DNA of 64,000 bases, taken from NCBI RefSeq assembly GCF_031846325.1, contig NZ_JAVRHZ010000001.1, positions 186,001-250,000 of the forward strand, written 5' to 3'. Shown one piece after another: positions 1 to 6,996 of this stretch. The notes under the pieces are model-generated. The model ran no database searches. It saw nothing but the letters and a program-made list of their open reading frames with translations, and had not been told where the DNA came from. The stretch's first letter is position 1; each line of letters opens with the position of its first letter. A program made the translations under genes and the position numbers. This stretch comes from Patiriisocius_A hiemis. Lineage in GTDB: Bacteria; Bacteroidota; Bacteroidia; Flavobacteriales; Flavobacteriaceae.

Positions 1-1003
1 TATCATATTCACTATAGAGAATAATTGCTTTGGCGTACTGTCCATCACGTCCAGCTCGTCCAGCTTCCTGAAAATAACTTTCTAAGCTATCAGGGAGTTG
101 TATATGTATTACAAAGCGTACGTTGGGTTGATCTATTCCCATTCCAAACGCGTTAGTTGCAATCATAGTTGGAACGCTCCCGTCTTTCCATAAGGCTAGT
201 CGTTGAATTTTTTCTTCTTTAGTTATGCCTCCGTGGTAAAAAGTACTTTTTATTCCTAAACTATTAAGGTGTTTACTAGTTTCAATCGCAGCTGATCTAC
301 TTCTTACATATACAATAGCATTGCCAGTATTTGTTTTAAGTAATTGTTCTATATGATAAAGTTTATCTGTTACTTCTTGAATATGATAGGCGAGTAGGGG
401 TCTTGTAAAAGAGTTTTTATATACTTTAGGTAATTCTAATTGTAACGAAACAATAGTGTCTTCTAATACTTCTGGTGTGGCTGTAGCTGTTAATGCTATA
501 ATGGGAGTTAAGGGGTGTTGTTCTCTTAAAATTGTGATATTCTTATACGCAGGTCTAAAATCATTTCCCCATTGTGAGATACAATGTGCTTCATCTACAG
601 CTATGAGGCATACATTCATCTGTTTTATATAGTTCTGAACTATATCTTGCTGTAAGCGTTCTGGAGATAGGTATAAAAATTTATAATTTCCATAACTAGC
701 ATTGTCAAGAAGTGTATTTAATTCAGAAAAACTAACTCCACCTGTTATAGCAAGTGCTTTAATATCTTTTATTTTTAAACTTTTTACTTGATCATTCATC
801 AAGGCAACTAGTGGGGAAACAACAATACAAATACCTTCTTGTGCTAAGGCAGGAACTTGAAAACAAATAGACTTTCCGCCTCCGGTAGGAAGTAATGCAA
901 CAGTATCTTTTCCATCCAACACGCTCTCTATAATTGACTCTTGAGAGGGTTTAAAAGAAGTGTAACCCCAATATTTTTCAAGTATTTGTAAGGGTGTTTT
1001 CAA
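1..1003 (-). CDS. recQ: ATP-dependent DNA helicase RecQ (3' end cut off by window edge)
   Basis: Superfamily 2 3'-5' DNA helicase acting in recombination and repair. Reading the minus strand from a TTG at 1003-1001 gives about 334 residues covering both RecA-like domains: Walker A TGGGKS, the DEAH box in AVDEAHCISQW, and the arginine-finger motif VI QEAGRAGRDG close to the window edge. The zinc-binding, winged-helix and HRDC parts, if present, lie beyond base 1. No ATG fits the family N-terminus, so TTG is the likely start. It overlaps the stop of the upstream ATPase gene (TTGA), which suggests translational coupling. Family assignment is firm; the length and C-terminal domains are not visible. 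Confidence 0.93.
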   Translation of the reverse strand, partial: MKTPLQILEKYWGYTSFKPSQESIIESVLDGKDTVALLPTGGGKSICFQVPALAQEGICIVVSPLVALMNDQVKSLKIKDIKALAITGGVSFSELNTLLDNASYGNYKFLYLSPERLQQDIVQNYIKQMNVCLIAVDEAHCISQWGNDFRPAYKNITILREQHPLTPIIALTATATPEVLEDTIVSLQLELPKVYKNSFTRPLLAYHIQEVTDKLYHIEQLLKTNTGNAIVYVRSRSAAIETSKHLNSLGIKSTFYHGGITKEEKIQRLALWKDGSVPTMIATNAFGMGIDQPNVRFVIHIQLPDSLESYFQEAGRAGRDGQYAKAIILYSEYD

Positions 1004-1554
1004 GAAATTAGCTTCAAGGTATTTACTATAAACTTAGTTCGCTCTTCTACAGTACCAATAGGAACTTCTGTGATGGAATGTCCAAAAAGCTCATACTCTT
1101 CCTTTAAAAACTTTGTAATCAATTTTGCCTGCTCAAAGTTTTCATAGCGTTCGTCATCATTAGTATGTATGGCTTCCCAAGGCGGTAATAAAAAAATATG
1201 GTCATAAGTATGTTTCCTACAAACTGTATTAAAACTGTCAGGGTAAGAAACAGCGATATACTTCATATATGCAGTTACGTCTGGGAGACCTCTATCATAA
1301 AAAATAATTGTTTCGGTACTTTCTTTGGCAGCTTTGTGTTGTGCCAGTCTACCATCTAGTAGTTTAGAACTAAATAATACTGGGTCTTCTAAAAAAAGTT
1401 GTTCAATCCCTTCGGCTTGTGCTTGTTTAATAACTTCTCTGGAGATTTCGGGCATACAAAAATAACCTTGTTTGTCTAAACTTTCAATTAAGGTTGTTTT
1501 TCCAGAGGAAGGACCTCCAATAAGTACAATTCTTTTTGTTTTCAAACCTTGCAT
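1000..1554 (-). CDS. AAA_28-type P-loop ATPase/kinase-like protein
   Basis: A 184-residue predicted ATPase with an N-terminal Walker A (GGPSSGKTTL) directly after a hydrophobic beta strand, the layout of the AAA_28/NadR-kinase-like group. A later stretch FYDRGLPD resembles the Walker B/substrate region of small-molecule kinases. The chosen start is the ATG at 1554; a TTG at 1563 would add three residues. The 3' end overlaps the recQ start, so the two genes are probably one transcript. The substrate is unknown: it could be a nucleoside or cofactor kinase or a GTP/ATP switch. The domain call is good; the function is not inferred. Confidence 0.8.
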   Translation of the reverse strand: MQGLKTKRIVLIGGPSSGKTTLIESLDKQGYFCMPEISREVIKQAQAEGIEQLFLEDPVLFSSKLLDGRLAQHKAAKESTETIIFYDRGLPDVTAYMKYIAVSYPDSFNTVCRKHTYDHIFLLPPWEAIHTNDDERYENFEQAKLITKFLKEEYELFGHSITEVPIGTVEERTKFIVNTLKLIS

Positions 1555-1592
1555 TTTAGGCAAATTACGTAAATATTATTGATACATAAGTG

Positions 1593-1600
1593 TATCTTTG
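1593..1600 (+). promoter_or_regulatory. -7 promoter box of the DUF493 gene
   Basis: TATCTTTG is an exact match to the Bacteroidota -7 element TAnnTTTG and lies 17 bases before the ATG at 1618. No clear TTTG lies 19 bases upstream, so only the -7 half is supported. Confidence 0.5.
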
Positions 1601-1617
1601 CACCCTAATATAATAGT

Positions 1618-1908
1618 ATGTCACAAGATTCAAAACCTGAAGCTTTTTACAAACGCCTCAAAGAACAATTGGAAGGGGATACTAATTGGCCTGCTCCTTA
1701 TTTGTTTAAATTTATTGTCCCTGCTAGTAATGAAAAAATTGCAGAGATTGAGGCAATTTATGATGGTACAGATGCGTTGACTACTACTAGAGACTCTTCA
1801 AAAGGGACGTATACAAGTGTTTCAATAAAAGTAACGATGGATTCTCCAGATGCTGTTATTGAAAAATATCTGCAAGTTTCTAAGGTGAAAGGCGTGATTT
1901 CTTTATAA
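1618..1908 (+). CDS. DUF493 (YbeD-like) family protein
   Basis: A 96-residue protein of the DUF493/YbeD family: an N-terminal YKRLKEQL helix, a strand FKFIVPAS, a helix, and a final strand pair ending KVKGVISL, consistent with the small ferredoxin-like (ACT-like) fold. Members are found next to lipoylation genes in proteobacteria, but nothing here supports that link. It is divergent from the P-loop ATPase gene, with its own -7 box, and is followed by the DUF4290 gene in the same direction 95 bases on. Molecular role unknown. Confidence 0.88.
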   Translation: MSQDSKPEAFYKRLKEQLEGDTNWPAPYLFKFIVPASNEKIAEIEAIYDGTDALTTTRDSSKGTYTSVSIKVTMDSPDAVIEKYLQVSKVKGVISL

Positions 1909-2003
1909 AATTAGTATTTTGCAATTCGATAATTATAAAACTTTTTTTAACGATTACTTCATAAGAGAGTTTGTAATTTTTACTTCATTAAATTTTTTAC
2001 ATT

Positions 2004-2639
2004 TTGATTGAAAATATAGAGTATAATACAGAGCGACCTCATTTAATTATTCCTGAGTACGGTCGTCATATTCAAAAAATGGTGGATCATGCAGTTTCCA
2101 TCAAAGATAAAGAAGAGAGAAACAAAGTTGCAAAAAGCATTATTGCTGTAATGGGTAATATGAATCCTCATTTGCGTGATGTTCCAGATTTTCAGCATAA
2201 GTTATGGGATCAGTTATTTATTATTTCCAATTTTGAGTTGGATGTTGATTCTCCTTTTGAAAAACCTTCAAGAGAAGAAATCTACGCAAGACCAGATAGT
2301 TTAGAGTATCCGCAAAACTTTCCTAAATATCGTTTCTACGGAAATAATATAAAACGAATGATTGATGTAGCTAACAAATGGGAAGAAGGAGAGATGAAAG
2401 AAGGTCTTGTTCTTACTATAGCAAACCACATGAAAAAGTGTTTTTTAAATTGGAATAAGGACACAGTTGAAGATGATGTAATTTTTCAACATTTATATGA
2501 GCTATCTGATGGAAAAATAAATTTAAAAGATAGCAATGAAGATTTACGTGCTGCAGATAAACTATTAAAAAATAAAAAGCGTTTTAATACTAATTCTAAA
2601 AAAAGCCATAAAAACAATAGAGGGCGTAAGCGCTACTAA
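2004..2639 (+). CDS. DUF4290 domain-containing protein
   Basis: A 211-residue protein of a family restricted to Bacteroidota (DUF4290). It is soluble, mostly helical, with the conserved N-terminal block YNTERPHLIIPEYGRHIQKM, and ends in a strongly basic, Asn/Lys/Arg-rich tail (about residues 190-211) that could bind nucleic acid. Translation appears to start at a TTG at 2004: the next methionine would remove the conserved block. murA begins 17 bases after its stop, so the two are probably co-transcribed. Function unknown. Confidence 0.87.
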   Translation: MIENIEYNTERPHLIIPEYGRHIQKMVDHAVSIKDKEERNKVAKSIIAVMGNMNPHLRDVPDFQHKLWDQLFIISNFELDVDSPFEKPSREEIYARPDSLEYPQNFPKYRFYGNNIKRMIDVANKWEEGEMKEGLVLTIANHMKKCFLNWNKDTVEDDVIFQHLYELSDGKINLKDSNEDLRAADKLLKNKKRFNTNSKKSHKNNRGRKRY

Positions 2640-2656
2640 ACTTATTTTCTTACCGC

Positions 2657-3967
2657 ATGGGAACATTCCAAATTGAAGGTGGACACAAACTAAAAGGAGA
2701 AATCCGTCCACAAGGTGCAAAAAATGAAGCATTACAAATTTTATGCGCCGTACTGTTAACTCCAGAAGAAGTAATTATTGAAAACATTCCAGACATTGTA
2801 GATGTCAATAAACTTATTGGAATACTTGGTAATCTTGGCGTTAAGATTCAGAAATTAGGTAAAGGAAAATACGCTTTTAAAGCAGATGATATAAAATTAG
2901 AATATCTAGAGTCTGAACTTTTCAAGAAAGAAGGAAGTTCACTTCGTGGTTCTATAATGATTGTAGGACCGTTATTGGCACGTTTTGGTAAAGGGTATAT
3001 TCCCCGTCCAGGAGGTGATAAAATAGGAAGAAGAAGATTAGACACCCATTTTGAAGGCTTTATAAAACTTGGCGCTACTTTTAGATATAATAAAGAAGAA
3101 CGTTTCTATGGTGTAGATGCACCAGAAGGACTCACCGGCACTTATATGCTTTTAGATCAAGCATCAGTAACAGGTACTGCCAATATTGTGATGGCTGCTG
3201 TCTTAGCCAAAGGAACCACTACTATTTACAATGCAGCTTGCGAACCTTATTTACAGCAATTGTGTAAAATGCTTAACAGCATGGGAGCTAACATAAAAGG
3301 CGTAGGTTCTAATTTGTTAGTTATTGAGGGAGTAGAAAGTCTAGGAGGGTGTACACATCGTATTCTTCCAGATATGATTGAAATTGGAAGTTGGATTGGT
3401 CTTGCCGCTATGACGCATAGTGAGATTACCATTAAAGACGTTAGTTGGGATGATTTAGGAATTATCCCTGCAACTTTTAGAAAATTAGGAATCACATTAG
3501 AGAGAAAAGTTGATGATATTTACATCCCTTCTCAGGAAGGTTACGAAATACAAGGGTATATTGATGGTTCTACTTTAACCGTTGCCGATGCTCCTTGGCC
3601 AGGTTTTACTCCAGATTTATTAAGTATTGTATTAGTAGTCTGTACCCAAGCAAAAGGGAGTGTACTAATACACCAAAAAATGTTTGAAAGCCGCCTGTTT
3701 TTTGTAGATAAACTAATTGATATGGGTGCGCGTATAATCTTGTGCGACCCACATAGAGCAACTGTTATTGGACACAATTTTGAGTCACAATTAAAGGCGA
3801 CTACTATGGTCTCTCCAGATATTAGAGCAGGAATCTCGTTACTTATTGCTGCCTTATCTGCAAAAGGAACAAGTATTATCCACAACATAGAACAAATAGA
3901 CCGAGGTTACGAAAATATAGATGAACGCTTACGAGCGATTGGCGCTAAGATTACCAGATTGGATTAA
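2657..3967 (+). CDS. murA: UDP-N-acetylglucosamine 1-carboxyvinyltransferase MurA
   Basis: First committed enzyme of peptidoglycan synthesis: transfers enolpyruvate from PEP to UDP-GlcNAc in the cytoplasm. At 436 residues it has the normal length, with the catalytic Lys22-Asn23 pair (PQGAKNEAL) and the mobile loop PRPGGDKIGRRRL. In that loop Asp121 (codon 3017-3019) replaces the Cys (Cys115 in E. coli) that fosfomycin alkylates, as in mycobacterial and chlamydial MurA, so intrinsic fosfomycin insensitivity at the target is expected. Probably co-transcribed with the DUF4290 gene. Its stop overlaps that of the converging peptidase gene by four bases (TTAA). Confidence 0.97.
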   Translation: MGTFQIEGGHKLKGEIRPQGAKNEALQILCAVLLTPEEVIIENIPDIVDVNKLIGILGNLGVKIQKLGKGKYAFKADDIKLEYLESELFKKEGSSLRGSIMIVGPLLARFGKGYIPRPGGDKIGRRRLDTHFEGFIKLGATFRYNKEERFYGVDAPEGLTGTYMLLDQASVTGTANIVMAAVLAKGTTTIYNAACEPYLQQLCKMLNSMGANIKGVGSNLLVIEGVESLGGCTHRILPDMIEIGSWIGLAAMTHSEITIKDVSWDDLGIIPATFRKLGITLERKVDDIYIPSQEGYEIQGYIDGSTLTVADAPWPGFTPDLLSIVLVVCTQAKGSVLIHQKMFESRLFFVDKLIDMGARIILCDPHRATVIGHNFESQLKATTMVSPDIRAGISLLIAALSAKGTSIIHNIEQIDRGYENIDERLRAIGAKITRLD

Positions 3968-5019
3968 GAATCCTTATCCACTTTTTTAATAAACTCAATA
4001 AGCCCCGGAAAAAAGTGTTCTTGATCATCATACTGTGATAAGTGACTCCCATTAGGACAATGTAAATATGTGCCATTTTGGACTTCGTTGGCAATCCATT
4101 CCATTTCTTTTGGGTTCATGGTATCGTATTGCGCTCCAATAGAAAGTGTTGGTATGGTAAGCTCTTTTAATCTATCTTTTACATCCCAGTTTTTTAAGGT
4201 AGCATCTCCTTTAACTCCAAACTCACTAGGACCTTGCATGGTTACATATACATCTGGATTTAAATGGCTAAACCCTCTATTAATAGAGTTAGGCCATTGG
4301 TCTGGAGGAATGCGTATTACATGTTTTGGGTAATAATGCTCTACAATTAAACCAAGATATTCTTCATTACTGTAGTCTTCTGCTTCTTCGTATTTCATGA
4401 TTTTTGAAAGTACTTCTGGAGGAAGTTGAGGTGCTAGCACTTCTTCGTTGTATTTCATATAATCTGGGATAGAAGGTACCATATTGCTTATAATAAGCCC
4501 TTTTAAATTATCTTGATATTTTAAGGCATATTCCATTGCTAGAATACCACCCCAAGATTGCCCAAATAGATAAAAATTATCTTCATTAAGCCCTAAAGCT
4601 TTACGCACTTGTTCTACTTCTTCTACAAAACGAGCGGTGTCCCAAAGACTTAAGTCATCGGGTTGGTCGCTGTAGTAGCTTCCTAGTTGGTCATAATAGT
4701 AATATTCAATACCTTCTTGAGGAAAAAAACCATCAAAGCTTTCATAGATTTCATGCGTCATTCCTGGGCCACCATGTAATAGAAGCACTTTCATTTTAGG
4801 ATTATTCCCAACACGTTTTGTCCAAACGTTAAATGTCCCTTTTGGAGTTTCAATTGGAATCATTTTTATACCCCCAGTTGCTTGGTCGTCACGTCCCTCA
4901 AAAGACCAATAGTCTTCAGTTTCTGCTATTTCAGAATCGGGTATATTGTTTTTTTCTGAAGGTTGGTTACAAGAACCTAATATAAGTATAGAGAGTATGA
5001 GTAGTGCTAGTTTTTTCAT
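3964..5019 (-). CDS. Proline iminopeptidase-family alpha/beta hydrolase lipoprotein
   Basis: A 351-residue S33-family alpha/beta hydrolase, probably releasing N-terminal proline or a related residue from peptides. A lipoprotein signal ends in LGSC (Cys17), so the enzyme should be membrane-anchored outside the cytoplasm, unlike the usual cytosolic Pip. Visible motifs: oxyanion-hole HGGPG (82-86), nucleophile elbow GQSWGG (Ser155), late Asp in AQYDTMNP and His in NGSHLS. Single gene, converging on murA with a four-base overlap of stops. Substrate specificity is inferred from family only; an ester or amide substrate is possible. Confidence 0.85.
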   Translation of the reverse strand: MKKLALLILSILILGSCNQPSEKNNIPDSEIAETEDYWSFEGRDDQATGGIKMIPIETPKGTFNVWTKRVGNNPKMKVLLLHGGPGMTHEIYESFDGFFPQEGIEYYYYDQLGSYYSDQPDDLSLWDTARFVEEVEQVRKALGLNEDNFYLFGQSWGGILAMEYALKYQDNLKGLIISNMVPSIPDYMKYNEEVLAPQLPPEVLSKIMKYEEAEDYSNEEYLGLIVEHYYPKHVIRIPPDQWPNSINRGFSHLNPDVYVTMQGPSEFGVKGDATLKNWDVKDRLKELTIPTLSIGAQYDTMNPKEMEWIANEVQNGTYLHCPNGSHLSQYDDQEHFFPGLIEFIKKVDKDS

Positions 5020-5121
5020 GAGTCTGTGTTTTTAAATTAGAAGAAATATACGCATTTACTTCGTCTTGTAGTATGTACGTTTATTATTTGATTAACTGCA
5101 TTTATGATTTATTGTATTTAC

Positions 5122-5553
5122 TTAAAACTTACTTTTAAAAGTAAATGCATACTCACTCTCACCATGGGTGTGTAAATGTTGTAAGTGTTCTTTAGCTTCT
5201 GTTATGGTTGGTATATGTCCTTCTTTTACATACCAAAGTACCATATGCATCCTAGGCATTTTATGAAACCACTCTTTTTTTCTTTTTAGGATTTCCACAT
5301 GAGCAGTATTGTACACATAATCAAAGAGGCTTTCTCTGTCTTTCCAAACACTCATATTGGTAATGATAAAAGGTGAGTCCCATAACTCCATATCATAGGA
5401 GTCATTACTATCTTCACCTACTAGTCGCCATATAAATCCTGGATGTGCTTCTGCAAGAGCATTTATTCTGTCTGTATTAGCAACAAAATCTTTCATAGTT
5501 TCACTTTCCATATGATCCTTTGCTTCGGCAATATTTAGTTGTGCTATATGCAT
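5122..5553 (-). CDS. DUF3291 domain-containing protein
   Basis: A 143-residue protein of the DUF3291 family, a dimeric alpha/beta-barrel (ABM-like) fold related to small monooxygenases. Conserved features include AQLNIA at the N-terminus, PGFIWRL, and the SVWKDRESLFDYVY block followed by HMVLWYVKEGHIPT. No catalytic residues are established for the family. It is the last gene of a three-gene unit, starting two bases after the ABC ATPase stop, which suggests coupled expression without proving a shared function. Confidence 0.85.
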   Translation of the reverse strand: MHIAQLNIAEAKDHMESETMKDFVANTDRINALAEAHPGFIWRLVGEDSNDSYDMELWDSPFIITNMSVWKDRESLFDYVYNTAHVEILKRKKEWFHKMPRMHMVLWYVKEGHIPTITEAKEHLQHLHTHGESEYAFTFKSKF

Positions 5554-5555
5554 AA

Positions 5556-6221
5556 TTAATTTTTTGAAAGATATTCAAACTCTTTTAAATTTTCAACAGA
5601 AGAAATAGTGAAGCTTTTTCCGTCCTTTAACACAATATTCTTACTAGTCATTTGCAATACATCATCGTAATAATGATCTGTAATAATAATGCCCTTTGTT
5701 TCTTTTCTCTGAAGTAAAAACTCTTTAATCAAATCCTTTTTAAGTGGGTCTATCATAGAAAAGGGTTCGTCTAAAAATAGAAACGGATGACTACCACTTC
5801 CTACTAAAATCACTTCAAAAAATTTACGTTCTCCTTCTGAAAGTTCTCCAACTCGTTTTGCTGTTAATTTATGAATACCTTTGGTATAAAACACTTTGTC
5901 TTGAGTTTCTTCATCTGGATAATACATAGGGATAATGTCTCTAACCTTAGGTTGCTTAGGGACAAATTCATGTTGTGGGACATACCCAATATGTTGTTGT
6001 AAAATGTTTTCTTTTGGATTGAAAATCTTTGAATCTATTGCTGCGCCAATACTTCCTCCTTGTTGTGTCCCAAAGAGCATTTTTAGTAAAGTAGATTTTC
6101 CAGACCCATTTCTGCCAAAAATACCCAGCACTTCTCCTGTTGAAAGCGTAAAAGAAACATTTTGTAATAGTTCCTTACTGCCAAATTTAATTTGGGCATT
6201 ATATAACTGAAATGTTTTCAA
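5556..6221 (-). CDS. ABC transporter ATP-binding protein
   Basis: A 221-residue single-domain ABC ATPase. Walker A GRNGSGKST, a Q-loop around YVPQHEF, the variant signature LSEGE, Walker B FLFLDEPF and an H-loop ITDHYYDD are all present, so it should hydrolyse ATP. It begins with TTG at 6221 inside the end of the upstream membrane gene (23-base overlap) and is followed two bases later by a DUF3291 gene. The overlap makes the small membrane protein its most likely partner. No substrate-binding protein is nearby, so import is unlikely; an export or lipid-related role is possible. Confidence 0.9.
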   Translation of the reverse strand: MKTFQLYNAQIKFGSKELLQNVSFTLSTGEVLGIFGRNGSGKSTLLKMLFGTQQGGSIGAAIDSKIFNPKENILQQHIGYVPQHEFVPKQPKVRDIIPMYYPDEETQDKVFYTKGIHKLTAKRVGELSEGERKFFEVILVGSGSHPFLFLDEPFSMIDPLKKDLIKEFLLQRKETKGIIITDHYYDDVLQMTSKNIVLKDGKSFTISSVENLKEFEYLSKN

Positions 6222-6507
6222 ATAAAAAAGAAATTAATAGGAACAATAAAAACACCAGAACTGCTACTACACAATTAATGATAAAAGTTTTTTTGTAGAG
6301 CATTTTCTTGGTAATACCAATGTTGTAATAGAAATATATTTCATTAGGTTTAAATAGCGACACAGCTTTAATACCTAGGACAAAAGAAAACGATAAAAAG
6401 ATAAGTATGCCAATTACCAAATTGAACAGTATAAAAAAAAGCAAACTACTAGCTAAAATAAAAGGAAAACAGTCTTTGTAATAGTTCCAATAAGGACGGA
6501 GGGTCAT
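6199..6507 (-). CDS. Small membrane protein, putative partner of the ABC ATPase
   Basis: A 102-residue hydrophobic protein with two closely spaced membrane segments (about residues 13-47) and a third near the C-terminus (about 77-98), separated by a basic loop containing YYNIGITKKMLYKK. That loop resembles the coupling segment of some ABC permeases, which often carry a short helix contacting the ATPase. It overlaps the ABC gene by 23 bases. I do not recognise the family; it is much smaller than a normal permease and may oligomerise or be a reduced subunit. Confidence 0.72.
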   Translation of the reverse strand: MTLRPYWNYYKDCFPFILASSLLFFILFNLVIGILIFLSFSFVLGIKAVSLFKPNEIYFYYNIGITKKMLYKKTFIINCVVAVLVFLLFLLISFLFENISVI

Positions 6508-6560
6508 GGTGATTAAATTTTCTGCTTAACAAACAATATCTGTTTTTGATTATTGTAGAT

Positions 6561-6956
6561 TTATAATTCTTCTACAAGTTGAATGTTATTTCCACATGTA
6601 TCATTAAAAATAGCAAATTTAACAGTACCCATTGTTGTTGGTTTTGTGCTAAATTCAACATCTAAATTTGTTAAGCGCTTATACTCTGCATCAACATTTT
6701 TAACATCAAATTGAGTGTAAGGGTATCCAGCTTCCATCAATGCATCTTGATATACTTTACACGGCTCAAAATGATTAGGAGCTGGCTCCAATAATAATTC
6801 TGGTCCATCCTTCCATTCTGAAGAAACTAGGGTAAGCCACCTATTTCCTCCACCTAATGGTTGATCTTTCTTCTTTATAAAACCTAACTTTTCTGTATAA
6901 AATTTTAAAGCTTTTTCTTGGTCTCTAACTGGAATGCTAATTAGTGTTACTTTCAT
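6561..6956 (-). CDS. VOC (glyoxalase/bleomycin-resistance fold) protein
   Basis: A 131-residue vicinal-oxygen-chelate protein made of two beta-alpha-beta-beta-beta modules: the first starts SIPVRDQEKALKFYTEKLGF, the second YTQFDVKNVDAEYKRL and ends GNNIQLVEEL. The VRDQEKALKFY block is typical of the family. The usual metal-ligand positions are only partly obvious, so a specific activity (glyoxalase, dioxygenase, antibiotic binding) cannot be given. Single gene, same strand as the ABC unit but with a 53-base gap. Confidence 0.85.
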   Translation of the reverse strand: MKVTLISIPVRDQEKALKFYTEKLGFIKKKDQPLGGGNRWLTLVSSEWKDGPELLLEPAPNHFEPCKVYQDALMEAGYPYTQFDVKNVDAEYKRLTNLDVEFSTKPTTMGTVKFAIFNDTCGNNIQLVEEL

Positions 6957-6996
6957 CTTTATTTAATTATTGCTTCATATTTCAGTTTCTCTATCA

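Noticed and set aside
3541..3888. 115-codon minus-strand frame inside murA
   Set aside because: Complement of a strongly conserved gene; no promoter or family features.
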